The notes under the pieces were generated by a model that was given only the letters and a program-made list of their open reading frames with translations, ran no database searches and had not been told where the DNA came from. This document shows, in pieces, positions 53,712 through 63,572 of a stretch of DNA of 64,000 nt. How positions within the stretch are numbered: the first letter of the stretch is position 1; each line of letters opens with the position of its first letter. Position numbers and translations under genes: made by a program. This DNA comes from Promethearchaeota archaeon (GTDB taxonomy: Archaea; Asgardarchaeota; Lokiarchaeia; Sigynarchaeales; SOKP01): positions 1 through 64,000 of the forward strand of contig JAUWBH010000001.1 in the NCBI GenBank assembly GCA_030605085.1, read 5' to 3'.

Positions 53712-54704
53712 ATGTCAAAATGTTATCATTGCGGAGAGGAAATTATAGGAGAACCTTTTCATTGTAATGAATGTGGTCAAGATTATTGTTATTTGCATAA
53801 AGAACCACTAAATCACGAATGTAATATTGTAAAAGAGAGCCTAAATATTGAGCAAGTTCAACCATCGAGACCAACTTATACTGAAATACCTTCTAACCAA
53901 CAACTATACTCAGATAGTTCTGTAGTGCGTGGAACAACAGATGGTTCATTTGTATGGTACCGTCAAGAAAGTTCCATTCCTGAAAATGCATTTGATCCCG
54001 ATTCTGGCATAGAATTTAAAGGAATTTTATTACCTCACAAATCAGAATCTTTACATTTATTAATTGGAGCAACTCTAATTTTTTTAATAGGCTTAATGGG
54101 TTTTTACAGCACGACCTTAATTACTTTAGGTTATGGGTGGGCTATATTTATGTTGGCAGGTTTCTATACAACAGCATTTTTATTTCACGAGTTTGGCCAT
54201 CGGCAGGTAGCGAAACATTTCGGATTTCAAACAAAATTCCGGCTTCTTACATTTGGAATGATTCTGACAGCTTTTAGTTTATTGATAGGAATAGTCACTT
54301 TAGTATTAGGGTCAATGCCTATTCCAACTTTGGCGCTACCTGGAGCGGTAGTAGTTTTAGGTTTAGAAAAGGTAGATAGAAAGACAGGATTGTGTAAAGC
54401 TGCGGGTCCTATAATTAATTTAGTATATGGAGCAATTCTTTTACTGGCATCTTTTATCGTTCCAACATATCCATTGAATATCTTTATTGCGTATGCTGCC
54501 GCTTTAAATTTCATGTTAGGAGCATTTAATATGATTCCTATTGGCATTTTAGATGGAAGAAATATATGGCAATGGAACAAAATCTTATATTTAATCTTAT
54601 TTGCTTTATTAATAGGTTTACTGGTTGTTACCTATGCTAATATCCTCGCACCAACAGAAACGAACATATACGTTCCGAAAGAATGGAAGTCTTCTGCCAG
54701 TTAG
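53712..54704 (+). CDS. AN1 zinc finger fused to a site-2-protease-like (M50) membrane protein
   Basis: 330 residues. Residues 1-40 are an AN1-type finger (CYHCGEEII...CNECGQDYCYLH...H-x-C). The rest is a membrane protease of the M50/site-2 class: FLFHEFGHRQVAKHFG (zinc-binding HExxH) at about residue 160 and the second motif FNMIPIGILDGRN (N-x-P-x-G-x-L-D-G) at about residue 275. AN1 fingers often bind ubiquitin-pathway proteins. The next gene has the same finger fused to a rhomboid-like domain. Confidence 0.85.
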   Translation: MSKCYHCGEEIIGEPFHCNECGQDYCYLHKEPLNHECNIVKESLNIEQVQPSRPTYTEIPSNQQLYSDSSVVRGTTDGSFVWYRQESSIPENAFDPDSGIEFKGILLPHKSESLHLLIGATLIFLIGLMGFYSTTLITLGYGWAIFMLAGFYTTAFLFHEFGHRQVAKHFGFQTKFRLLTFGMILTAFSLLIGIVTLVLGSMPIPTLALPGAVVVLGLEKVDRKTGLCKAAGPIINLVYGAILLLASFIVPTYPLNIFIAYAAALNFMLGAFNMIPIGILDGRNIWQWNKILYLILFALLIGLLVVTYANILAPTETNIYVPKEWKSSAS

Positions 54705-54993
54705 CATATTTAAAAAATAATTTTTAATATTTCAATTTTTTTTTAGAATATATACTTTTTATTTAATCGTTGCTATGAAAATAATCGTGATCTTAAAGGA
54801 ACAAGCCTGTCTTTAAGCGTTCCTTTAATTTTAAAAAATCGAAACGTTTAACAAAAAGAATTTATAACTTTGTTTTTTATATTATTTTATAAATTTTAAA
54901 ATATACTTTTAAACTGTTCATACAAAAAAATTATCTTTTTATATCCTTAAAAAAATAATAAAAAGAATTATAAAACCTCCTGGTTGATAAATT

Positions 54994-55926
54994 GTGACAT
55001 TTTGCGAACATTGTGGAGAAAAAATTGGGTATTTGCCATTTAAATGCAAATACTGTGGTGGGACTTACTGTAAAAAACATAGATTACCAGAAAATCATGA
55101 TTGTTCTTTTGAATTAAAGCACGTACCAGTTGTGCCAACCACAACAAGAGATGCCCGTCCCCGCTATCAAGACGCGACATCAGAAAGAGATTACGAATAT
55201 AAAATGGAAAAGCAAAGAAGGAGGTACCTTAAACAACGAGAACGTCAAATGAAACGAGCGGCTAGAGGTATGGATAGTAGTTTACCAGGAACGGGACAAG
55301 CTAAAGGGACAAACATTATAATTATTATGATTGTTATCTTTTCTATAACGACAACTATTTTAGCTATTTTTGGATTATCACACCTTATCGCGTTTAGTCT
55401 TTGGGGCGTATTAAATTTATTTTTATGGACGATAATTACAGCACTTTTTATAAGCTATTCAGCAAGTCTTTTTGGTCTTTTTTTCCTATTAATTTTAATA
55501 ATGTTCCTTTACAATATTGCGAAAAACATTGAAATAAGATTTGGAACGAAATTCTTAATAGGATTATACATATTTTGCGCTGCTTTTACAGCATTATTTT
55601 ATATTTTAATTAGATTACTATTGGGACCTATTTATCCGATTGGTATAATTATTATCCCTGTAGGTTTAGCTACTGGAGCAATAATAGGGCTCATATCATT
55701 CATAGTATATTTCAATCCAAATAGAGAAATGATGATGTTCTGTTATTTTGTTCCGTTAAAAATGAAAGGAAAAACCCTTTTGATTGTGTTAATTTTGTTT
55801 AGATTAATTCCAAAACTTCTTTTTGGATATTTTTATGGTCCAATCCAATATTGTTACTATTTTCCGGATTTAGGAGGAATGATAGGGGCCTATATAGTAT
55901 TTCGTAGTAAATATAAATCTCGATAA
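54994..55926 (+). CDS. AN1 zinc finger fused to a catalytically dead rhomboid-like protein
   Basis: 310 residues. The N-terminal AN1-type finger (CEHCGEKIG...CKYCGGTYCKKHRLPENHDC) is followed by a basic linker and six hydrophobic segments. WTIITALFISYSA resembles the rhomboid first loop, but the GxSG serine site reads GLATGAIIGL and the last helix DLGGMIGAY has Asp where His is required. Therefore a pseudoprotease (Derlin/iRhom-like role is inference). GTG start at 54994. Confidence 0.75.
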   Translation: MTFCEHCGEKIGYLPFKCKYCGGTYCKKHRLPENHDCSFELKHVPVVPTTTRDARPRYQDATSERDYEYKMEKQRRRYLKQRERQMKRAARGMDSSLPGTGQAKGTNIIIIMIVIFSITTTILAIFGLSHLIAFSLWGVLNLFLWTIITALFISYSASLFGLFFLLILIMFLYNIAKNIEIRFGTKFLIGLYIFCAAFTALFYILIRLLLGPIYPIGIIIIPVGLATGAIIGLISFIVYFNPNREMMMFCYFVPLKMKGKTLLIVLILFRLIPKLLFGYFYGPIQYCYYFPDLGGMIGAYIVFRSKYKSR

Positions 55927-56020
55927 CTGTTATTTTGATTTAAATCCGTAAAAAATATCAAGGAAAATAATTTTTATTTTATATCTTTAAAACATGATAA
56001 TCATTAATTGGTAAAAGAAA

Positions 56021-56680
56021 ATGCCGGAAAATGAGGAAATTTCTAGAATTGTCGAATTAAACGAGGATTTAATAGAAAACAACGAAAAATTAGCCGCTCA
56101 AAACAACGCAATTTTAAAGAAACACAGTATTAAATCTTTTGATGTTGTAGGGGCAATTGGCGCAGGAAAGACGGCAATTTTGGAAAAAATTGTAGAGACA
56201 ATTTCAAAGAAGAGTCGAGTTCTTGTTATAAATGGAGATGTAGCAACTAGAGTGGATGCAGATAGAATTGAACAACACGGAGCAAAATCGATTCAAATTA
56301 ATACAGGACGAGAATGCGCTTTAAATGCATATCACATTTCACAAGTTATAAAAAATATTGATTTAAGCGAATACGATATACTTTTCATCGAAAATGTGGG
56401 GAATCTGATCTGTCCTTCTGATTTCATATTAGGTGCTGAAAAACGAATAATCGTAGTTTCAATAACAGAAGGAGGTCATGTTGTTCGAAAACACCCTATG
56501 TTATTCAAATTTTCTGATATTACTGTGATTAATAAAGTTGATTTAAAGGAATATCTTGATGTAGACATAGATGAGATGGTTAGAGATGCTGAAGAAATTA
56601 ATCCAAATCTTAAAATATTTACGACAAGTGCGAAAACAGGAGAAAAAATGTCTGACCTTATTAAAGCATTAGAAATTTAA
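56021..56680 (+). CDS. hypB: hydrogenase maturation GTPase HypB
   Basis: 219 residues: VVGAIGAGKTAI (P-loop), NGDVATRVDADRIEQHG, NTGRECALNAYHI, FIENVGNLICPSDF and INKVDLKEY. HypB delivers nickel to [NiFe]-hydrogenase precursor. It lacks the N-terminal His/Cys-rich nickel store of some HypB. No hydrogenase genes are in the window. The last 21 codons have a diverged duplicate at 59757 beyond a 3-kb insertion. Confidence 0.95.
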   Translation: MPENEEISRIVELNEDLIENNEKLAAQNNAILKKHSIKSFDVVGAIGAGKTAILEKIVETISKKSRVLVINGDVATRVDADRIEQHGAKSIQINTGRECALNAYHISQVIKNIDLSEYDILFIENVGNLICPSDFILGAEKRIIVVSITEGGHVVRKHPMLFKFSDITVINKVDLKEYLDVDIDEMVRDAEEINPNLKIFTTSAKTGEKMSDLIKALEI

Positions 56681-56717
56681 AAATCTTTTATATTCTTTTT
56701 GTTTTATATCTTTAGAT

Positions 56718-58769
56718 TTAAGATTCAGGTATTAAATTTCTAAATTTTAATAAATTGGAAGTTTTAATATTTTCTAAATCCTCAAAACTTAAACCAGCGT
56801 CTCTAAATAGTTTTTCAAAAAAAATCTTACAATTGCGTAACCCTTGGGATGGTCTTGCTACTGAGTATACTTCCCAACTTTTAAATCCAAATTCATTTAC
56901 ATATATCCAATAAAGTTTACTATCCAATAGAGTTTCTATAAAATCTACACTCGTTAAAAGTTCAATCGTCCTTTTTCTTCGATATTTTTTAACAGCGTCT
57001 GTATAAGTATCAGCAAATTCTTTTTGGAATATAGAAGTTCGATCTTTTTTTTTCCAAGATGCTTGAAATGATATTTTGTTTTTATATCCTAGTTTTTTAG
57101 AAATTCTTTCCATACCTATATCTTTTACGAACCACTCGATCCATGTGTCTATAGGTATTCTTTTAACTTTTTTATTATCTCCAAGTTCTTCTAGCAATTC
57201 TTTAGCGATTTGTTCTAAATTTTCCCATTTAAAACCTTCATTACTCATTGCTAACCTCAAATTGGTAATACTGAGTTCGAAAAACCATTTCTTAAAGTTT
57301 TTCTTACTTTTATAAGAAGGATGACGACGAAGAGTGGTAGCAATACTCTGCCAATCGAAATTTTCCTTGTTTTCTAATAACTTTTGGAAGACGGGTTTAA
57401 AAAACAATTCTAATGCGTCATCCCAACTCTTCCAAAATTTCACAATCCTAGAATAAATAGTTCTAGAATGAATTTTTATATGATAACACTCTTTAAGCAT
57501 TTCATTTATTTGTGGTCCATCATAACCTAATGAAAGTAAAAATACAATATCATATATTGGTAAAGATATGTGTCCGAGTCTTGTAGCAAAAGCAATCATA
57601 TTGAGTCCTTTTGGATTCAGAGTGCCTTGAACAAGCTTACCACCTATTAAACGAGTGTAATTTTTTATCCACCAGACTTCTCGATCTTTTGTTGTTTCAT
57701 AATTCCTGTGAACTTCGATAACTTCCATATTAAAATATGTTCCATAAAGCTTTTTAGCAATTTCTATTATAACTTTTTTAACTTGCCATTTATCTTTCCC
57801 TAGTATATTTTTTCTGATAAAATCATTTAAAGGTGATATTGTTGAGTCATATGTTTTATTACTTCTAAGAAAATTTTCTATTGCTATTAAAATCACATGT
57901 TCTATCATTCTACTAGGCATTTCATAATTCTTCATGTATGAATCTATCGCATCATGTACATGCTCGGAAAATCTTTCAAATTTTGTCTTCCATGTACGAC
58001 CTATATAAATTGGTTCTATTAAATCTAGAAAAACTTTCATTGGTTTTATATATTTAATACTATATATTATACCACCATATTTTATATCATTTTGATCTGA
58101 GAGTTTATCAAACCCCTCTTGACCTTTTGAGAGATAAAAATTTCCATCTATCATTTTTTGAAGGTGTTGTTTGTTCTTAATATATCGAGGGAGGTCACTT
58201 TCTTCCATAAGTTTTTGAAGTACATAAGTTGCAGCTATAAAGGCTATGATTCTAACCTCAGATGTGTATTCCAGTTGAGCTAGCTTGTTAAACATTTTAA
58301 GACTGATATCTTTTTTATTAGCCAACTCATTGAGCAAGTATACACGGTTCGATTTAGAACTTTCTTTATTTTTAATTATTTGGAATATTTGTTCGTTTTT
58401 TTTACCTAATAATGATTTCAATTCTTTAGAAGGAAGTTCACTTAATATCGGTAAGGAATCAATATTATTATGTTCCTGACTCATAATCGGTTCTATTTCA
58501 TTTGAATCTAATTCTTCATTGTTATTCTCTCCATTAAACTCGTCGTTATTATTATTTTTCATCGTATCTTTTTCTATAAGTTTCTTATTATACTCCTCGA
58601 TTTTTTCGTTTAACATTAATTGGCTAATGGGTTCGCACGATAAAGTTGCTTTGGGTATCCACTTATGTTTTAAATTCGCATCCCAATTTCTTAGTAAATC
58701 CTCTCCTATAAAGCGTATGTAGTTAGTAGAGGGAATTCTTCCGCATTTGCCTTCAATTAGATCGAACAC
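56718..58769 (-). CDS. GIY-YIG homing-endonuclease-like protein
   Basis: 683 residues. At about residue 235, GGIIYSIKYI...IYIGRTWKTKFERFSEHV, then EVIEVH...DREVWWIKNY give the GIY-YIG nuclease core (Tyr, Arg, His, Glu). Flanking it are a helical N-terminal region and, after KGLNMIAFATR, two or more DNA-binding modules (LSLGYDGPQINEMLKECYHI). GTG start. It is the likely mobility gene of the cassette behind hypB. Not inside an intron or intein. Confidence 0.72.
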   Translation of the reverse strand: MFDLIEGKCGRIPSTNYIRFIGEDLLRNWDANLKHKWIPKATLSCEPISQLMLNEKIEEYNKKLIEKDTMKNNNNDEFNGENNNEELDSNEIEPIMSQEHNNIDSLPILSELPSKELKSLLGKKNEQIFQIIKNKESSKSNRVYLLNELANKKDISLKMFNKLAQLEYTSEVRIIAFIAATYVLQKLMEESDLPRYIKNKQHLQKMIDGNFYLSKGQEGFDKLSDQNDIKYGGIIYSIKYIKPMKVFLDLIEPIYIGRTWKTKFERFSEHVHDAIDSYMKNYEMPSRMIEHVILIAIENFLRSNKTYDSTISPLNDFIRKNILGKDKWQVKKVIIEIAKKLYGTYFNMEVIEVHRNYETTKDREVWWIKNYTRLIGGKLVQGTLNPKGLNMIAFATRLGHISLPIYDIVFLLSLGYDGPQINEMLKECYHIKIHSRTIYSRIVKFWKSWDDALELFFKPVFQKLLENKENFDWQSIATTLRRHPSYKSKKNFKKWFFELSITNLRLAMSNEGFKWENLEQIAKELLEELGDNKKVKRIPIDTWIEWFVKDIGMERISKKLGYKNKISFQASWKKKDRTSIFQKEFADTYTDAVKKYRRKRTIELLTSVDFIETLLDSKLYWIYVNEFGFKSWEVYSVARPSQGLRNCKIFFEKLFRDAGLSFEDLENIKTSNLLKFRNLIPES

Positions 58770-58859
58770 TATAAATCTACTTTATCATTATATTTAAATA
58801 TATTAGAAATTTCACGAGAATTGAAAACGATCTATTGGATACTTACAAATACTAATACT

Positions 58860-59714
58860 ATGGGAAAAGAAATTAAACCACCATTCCTTTTTGAAAAACA
58901 AAAGGAAATGCTACTATTCAATAATAATGTCCTATTAGATTATGGTTTATTCCCTACAGAACCATTTATTGTATTTGTTGAAGGAGGAACTGAATACGAT
59001 ATTTTAAACGCTTATAAGAGACGAAGGTTTGGATTTGAAAATTTGGGTTTTGTAAATTTTAAAGGAACGGGAAACTTGAGGGATACTATTCAAAATATTA
59101 GTAATTACTTCAAAAATCGTCTCTCTTTTATCCTTCTTGATTATGAAACCCCAGAACATTATGAGAATATAAAAATGATTCTTATCAATCATTGAATTAG
59201 TCTTGAAGAGGATGTTCATTTTTTCATTCCCGATTTTGTAACAGAAAATTTTACAGTTAAACAAGTTCTAGAGTCTTATTTAAAATGGTTGGATAATAAA
59301 AATTTTTCTTTAAGAGAGGATGATAAAATTGATTTAATCTCTCAATTAGAATACGCAAAAGAAATTAGGAAACAAATCGCAAAAGATACCTACAAACCGA
59401 TTAGTTATAAAGGTGACATTCGATTTGAGCACATTTTAATAAATAATTCTTTAAAGCTTTTTCATAATGAATTAATTAAATCATATTCTAAAAAAAATAA
59501 TTTTGATAAAAAAGGAAGAAAGTTTTCACAGAAATTTAAGGCAGAACTCTGTCCGTTCCTTACTGATATTGTTATAAAGTGGTTTAGTAAAGATGAACGC
59601 TCAGATTTTTCATTTGAAACTGCACTTTTACCATTCTATAAAAAAACGGAAGAATATAAATTAAAACTAATGAAGAAAAAATTTCAATATTCTCCCTATA
59701 AATTTTTTTATTAG
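58860..59714 (+). pseudogene. TOPRIM (OLD-like) protein with an in-frame TGA
   Basis: The frame from ATG 58860 has TOPRIM motifs: FIVFVEGGTEYDIL (catalytic Glu) and FILLDYETPEHY (DxE-like pair). A TGA at 59193 breaks it, and the same frame continues (ISLEEDVHFFIPDFVTENFTV) to 59714, about 285 residues in total. The flanking sequence reads in family register, with Gly expected at the TGA (one base from GGA). No SECIS-like hairpin was seen. Probably a nonsense mutation. Confidence 0.65.
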
Positions 59715-59756
59715 AAATAGTTATATATTCCATATATCTAAATAAATATTTAGGTT

Positions 59757-59822
59757 AAATTTACAACAAATGCAAAAACTGGAGAACATATTTCCGAACT
59801 TATAGAAGCTTTAAAAATTTAA
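59757..59822 (+). pseudogene. orphan duplicate of the hypB 3' end
   Basis: 22 codons read KFTTNAKTGEHISELIEALKI then TAA. The intact hypB ends with the matching stretch KIFTTSAKTGEKMSDLIKALEI. About 15 of 21 residues are identical. There is no upstream reading frame for it. Confidence 0.8.
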
Positions 59823-59903
59823 ATTATTAAACTAAGAATTATATGAGAAGAAAATAAATAATTACATAATTTAAGCAAATAAAAAAATTGGAACTGAGAT
59901 ATT

Positions 59904-60317
59904 ATGTCTTTAAGACAGTATAATACAGAATTAGGATCTTTAATTGATAAAGTAGTAAAAGTATATCTTAGGGACGACAAATTTTTTGTTGGACAATTAA
60001 AAGGAGTGTCGGAAGAATCAAACATTATTTTAATAAATGTTACAAACGAAAAGAATAAAACATTTCCAAAAATACTTGTAAGAAGTTCTTTTTATAATTA
60101 TATTAGTGTTGAAGAAGAACCATTCCCCATGAGAGCTTTAGCTGATAGAATTAGCAAAATATTTTCAAAAGGACATGTTAATTACATTATAGAGCAAAAT
60201 ATTATCTCAATTTTGAACGGAAAAATTATCATGGACGAAAATGGAGTTAGAGGCACTGGTCCTTCAGCAGAAAGAGTAAAGAAAATCTTCGAACAATTTA
60301 AAATGGATAGGGAATAA
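59904..60317 (+). CDS. Sm/Lsm-domain protein (SmAP-type) with C-terminal extension
   Basis: 137 residues: an Lsm fold in the first 70 (LIDKVVKVYLRDDKFFVGQLKGVSEESNIILINV), with Sm1 and Sm2 strands, followed by a 65-residue helical extension (RALADRISKIFSKGHVNYI, GTGPSAERVKKIFEQF). Sm-like proteins bind U-rich RNA as rings. The extension is typical of SmAP3-like types. ATG start. Confidence 0.82.
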   Translation: MSLRQYNTELGSLIDKVVKVYLRDDKFFVGQLKGVSEESNIILINVTNEKNKTFPKILVRSSFYNYISVEEEPFPMRALADRISKIFSKGHVNYIIEQNIISILNGKIIMDENGVRGTGPSAERVKKIFEQFKMDRE

Positions 60318-60343
60318 TTTTTTTTTTAAATTTAAATTTTTAA

Positions 60344-60877
60344 TTAAGATTTATTATCCTGGAAAATATTAAGTAAATTTTTTAACTGTAAATCTTGGAT
60401 GATATTTTTAAGTACGGACTTCCCTAAGGGGGTTATTTTTACAATTTCTAAATTGTCTATTTTTATTTTCCTTAAATAATCGTTCTCGATTAAAAATTCA
60501 ACATCCGATGTCCAAACTTCAGAAAACATCTCTTTTAAATCGTTTAAATTGATGTTTTCGTCAACTTCTTTACTAAGAGCTAAGATTAAAGCCAAAGTGC
60601 CATATTGACTTGGAGTAATATTATCATCTTTTCCTTCTGATGTTAATACGAAATATTTTTGTTCTAAAAATTTTGTTGTTATCAATTCAAAACCAACATT
60701 CTTGAGATTTGCATAAACTTTATTAATTATTTGATCGAAATCGAACGAACTTTCGCATAAGTTTTTCAAGTCTTCTTCTCTTATCATTTTTTGTTTATTT
60801 GTTAATATTATTTTTGTTATAGTTTTAACCGCTTCTTCAGAACTTTGATTTTCCATAGGTTTATTCATCTTGTTCAA
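60344..60877 (-). CDS. KITE/MAGE-like tandem winged-helix protein (tentative)
   Basis: 177 residues in two winged-helix-like halves. The second half (ITPSQYGTLALILALSKEV...LIENDYLRKIKIDNLEIVKITPLG) has the pattern of MAGE/Nse3 and ScpB-type KITE proteins, which bind kleisins in SMC complexes. Overlaps the 60861 gene by 17 nt. Assignment from pattern only. Confidence 0.45.
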   Translation of the reverse strand: MNKMNKPMENQSSEEAVKTITKIILTNKQKMIREEDLKNLCESSFDFDQIINKVYANLKNVGFELITTKFLEQKYFVLTSEGKDDNITPSQYGTLALILALSKEVDENINLNDLKEMFSEVWTSDVEFLIENDYLRKIKIDNLEIVKITPLGKSVLKNIIQDLQLKNLLNIFQDNKS

Positions 60878-62462
60878 TCTTTATGACATTTATATTTTCT
60901 ATAGGTTTTTTCATTTCTAAATTAGATATAATAAATACGAGGATATATTTTTTTAGATTATCATTCTTTTCGAATACAGGTAAAATTTTTCTTATAGTTC
61001 TAAAAACAGAACCCCGTCTGTTATATTTGCTCGGAAATAGCAAATTTGAAAAAATAATGTGTTTAGACTCTGAGTGAATTTTAAATGATATATAAAATAA
61101 AATTACAAAAAAAATCTTTTCTGGGGTCGTTAATTCTTCAAAATTTAGGCTTTCCTTATTAAATCTAATAAATTCTGTCTTAATAAAGAAATTTTTGTAT
61201 TCCTCATTAATTATTATTTTAAAATGAGCTTTTATATTAATTTCATATAAAAAAGTATTAAGTATCATTTCGAGATCATTTATTATATTTTCAATTTTTC
61301 TAAAGTTTTCTATACATTTGATAACTTCATCTTTTTCGTAAGTGATAATCAAATCATCTTTATTAGACACTAATTTTCCATCAATTTCTTTTAGTTTTTT
61401 TAATATTTTTGATAAGTTTGAAGGATTTTCGATGTCTAAATGTTTATTGGACTCTTTTATTATATTTATTTTACTTTCTATTTTTTGAATTTCATTTTCA
61501 ATTTCCTGCGACGGTTTTATCGATTCTAATTTAGTAAAATCAATATCTCTAAGCGTTTCGTTTTCAGACTCTATAAGAGTATTTTCTAATTCAACTCGAA
61601 TATTTTTTAAACGAGTTTCATCGTTTTTAATAACTTCAAGTAAAGAATAGTAGTCTTTTTTTAACCTATCATAATTAGGAGTAATTTCATTTAATTTCAA
61701 CTGAGATTCGTTAATTTTTAAATTAATTTGCTTAATTTGATACTGAGTCTCCCTTGCTTTTTTTTGTAAGGATTTAATTCTTTCGGACTTTGATTGGTTT
61801 TTGACAAAATTGATAGCATTATTTAAGTTTTTTTCGTTTTTATGTGAAGGATCACTCATTTCTCGAGTAATTCTATTAATTTGACTAAAGCATTCTTTTT
61901 TTTGTTTATTTAATTCTTGTATTTGTAAATTAAAATCTTTAACTGTGTTCTTGATTTGATCTCTCTGATTTTTTAGATTAAAAAAATCTTCTTCAAAATA
62001 TTTTAATTTTCTTTTATTTTTGCTGTAAGACTCGTTTAATTTATTAAATAAATCACTTTTAGCTGCAATTTCGCTTGATCTTAATTTGATTTTTGATAAT
62101 TCTAATTCCTTTAGTAGTTGGCTTTTCTTGTTTAAAAATAAATTATAGTCTAAAATGAGTATTAATGATTGAATGAGATTGATATATTCAATCATAAGTT
62201 CTGTATTTAAAATTGTTGTTTTTCGATATTCCCTTAGAAATTCAAGCAAATTTAGAGATTTATCTAAATTAAGATAATTTTTTCCTCCATTTGTGAATAT
62301 ACTAATAAAATTTTCCATGGAAATTGAATTAAAATCATCTAAGGCATCAAAAAGATCATCCTTTTGAATTAAAGCTATTTTATTTTTCTTAAATTTTCCC
62401 AAAATTAATGTAAATCTGTCTTTTATAGATATTTTATTATCTCCGATGAAAAAATCAAACAT
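60861..62462 (-). CDS. coiled-coil protein with degenerate SMC-like head
   Basis: 533 residues. A globular N-terminus lacks a Walker A; residues about 130-400 are long coiled coils (KKARETQYQIKQINLKI); the C-terminus (FEELTTPEKIFFVILFYISF, then SKHIIFSNLLF, ILVFI) follows the SMC/Rad50 C-terminal layout of signature, Walker B and last strand, but the LSGGE-like signature and Walker B are eroded. Likely a structural SMC relative; alternatively an unrelated coiled-coil protein. Cotranscribed with flanking genes. Confidence 0.5.
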   Translation of the reverse strand: MFDFFIGDNKISIKDRFTLILGKFKKNKIALIQKDDLFDALDDFNSISMENFISIFTNGGKNYLNLDKSLNLLEFLREYRKTTILNTELMIEYINLIQSLILILDYNLFLNKKSQLLKELELSKIKLRSSEIAAKSDLFNKLNESYSKNKRKLKYFEEDFFNLKNQRDQIKNTVKDFNLQIQELNKQKKECFSQINRITREMSDPSHKNEKNLNNAINFVKNQSKSERIKSLQKKARETQYQIKQINLKINESQLKLNEITPNYDRLKKDYYSLLEVIKNDETRLKNIRVELENTLIESENETLRDIDFTKLESIKPSQEIENEIQKIESKINIIKESNKHLDIENPSNLSKILKKLKEIDGKLVSNKDDLIITYEKDEVIKCIENFRKIENIINDLEMILNTFLYEINIKAHFKIIINEEYKNFFIKTEFIRFNKESLNFEELTTPEKIFFVILFYISFKIHSESKHIIFSNLLFPSKYNRRGSVFRTIRKILPVFEKNDNLKKYILVFIISNLEMKKPIENINVIKIEQDE

Positions 62463-62480
62463 TTTCGAGCTTATTTGAAG

Positions 62481-63530
62481 TCACATCTCATTTTTTTTAG
62501 GCTTGATTTTTTTTATATGAGCTTTATATTCATCTTCTTTTCTTTTTTTTCTTTCGCGTATTACATCAATAGGATTTTTTTCATCATCTTCCTGAATAAA
62601 ATATTTTTCTTCAAAATCTATATTGAATTTAGATTTAAATTTCTCAATTTTTTCGGAAATTTCTTTAGATAACTCTAATTTCTCTAATTTTTGTTTTTTT
62701 GAATCAAGATTAGATAGCTTTTCTCTTTTTTTTTTTCGAATTTTTCTTTCAAACTCTCGATTAGATAATTTGATATAATCTTCATAAGACCGTCGTTGTT
62801 GGGCTTGTTTTTGTTTAAGCTTTTCTAATTTTTCACTTTCTTTACTTTTTTCAATTATTTTTTTTTTAGATTCTAACTCTTCTTTAGTAAGTTTTTTATC
62901 AATATCCAATAAAAATTCTTTAAAGGTTAAATTTGGCTCGAGAAAAAACGCATTTTTAAAATCGTCTTTTAAAATCTGATCTATATCTCCAGGAATTTTA
63001 CTTTCTTCAATTTCATATCTTTTTTCTAATAGTTCTTCGTAGAATTTATCACACTTTTTTACCGTTGATAAAAATAATGAATTTTGTTTTAGAAAATCTA
63101 ATAAATCTAACCATTGATCTAAAGAGATGGCAAGAACATAAGAAGGTTCTTTTATTATTTTACTAATTTTCTTGCGTTCTATTAACGATAATCCAATTCT
63201 TTTTGTAAAATTCTGATGTAGCTCTAATTTTTTTAAGGTATCTTTAAACGATTCTTTATATTTTTTAATTAAACTATCTTGAAAAAAAAGGAAACTATAG
63301 ACATTATTATTCGAAATAGCTTTTAATTTACTGTTTATTTCTTTTAAAATTGATGATATTTCTTTACCTAGATTGAGGAAATTCTTATCGTTGATATTTT
63401 TAGAGAAAAGTTCCTCTTTCAAAATAAAATTATCGTAGATATTGTCTAAGATGATTACATTTCCCTGTAATTTTTCAATAGGTTTTGTAATTTCCTTAAT
63501 TTTTTCAAGATTAAATAACTGATTTTCCAT
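62481..63530 (-). CDS. coiled-coil protein of unknown function
   Basis: 349 residues: a helical N-terminal half, and a very charged coiled-coil C-terminus (KKIIEKSKESEKLEKLKQKQ, RKIRKKKREKLSNLDSKKQ) ending in a lysine-rich tail. No family recognised. It is 18 nt upstream of the SMC-like gene and 42 nt downstream of the AAA gene, thus probably one operon. Possibly a kleisin-like or bridging partner (guess). Confidence 0.55.
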   Translation of the reverse strand: MENQLFNLEKIKEITKPIEKLQGNVIILDNIYDNFILKEELFSKNINDKNFLNLGKEISSILKEINSKLKAISNNNVYSFLFFQDSLIKKYKESFKDTLKKLELHQNFTKRIGLSLIERKKISKIIKEPSYVLAISLDQWLDLLDFLKQNSLFLSTVKKCDKFYEELLEKRYEIEESKIPGDIDQILKDDFKNAFFLEPNLTFKEFLLDIDKKLTKEELESKKKIIEKSKESEKLEKLKQKQAQQRRSYEDYIKLSNREFERKIRKKKREKLSNLDSKKQKLEKLELSKEISEKIEKFKSKFNIDFEEKYFIQEDDEKNPIDVIRERKKRKEDEYKAHIKKIKPKKNEM

Positions 63531-63572
63531 AATTTTGACTTTTTTTTTTTAAATAATATTAAAAAGAAATTT

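Larger units (their letters stand above)
56681..59756. mobile_element. homing-type cassette inserted at the 3' end of hypB
   Basis: The segment between the end of hypB and a second, diverged copy of its last 21 codons (59757-59822) carries a GIY-YIG nuclease gene and a TOPRIM gene with divergent promoters. This is what is expected if the cassette brought its own hypB 3' end so as to keep the target functional. Boundaries are inferred from the duplicate, not from inverted repeats; none was seen. Confidence 0.55.

Noticed and set aside
59178..59215. BHB intron at the TOPRIM TGA
   Set aside because: A 7-bp hairpin AATGATT/AATCATT lies nearby, but no central helix with two bulges forms, and the sequence around the TGA is in normal family register.
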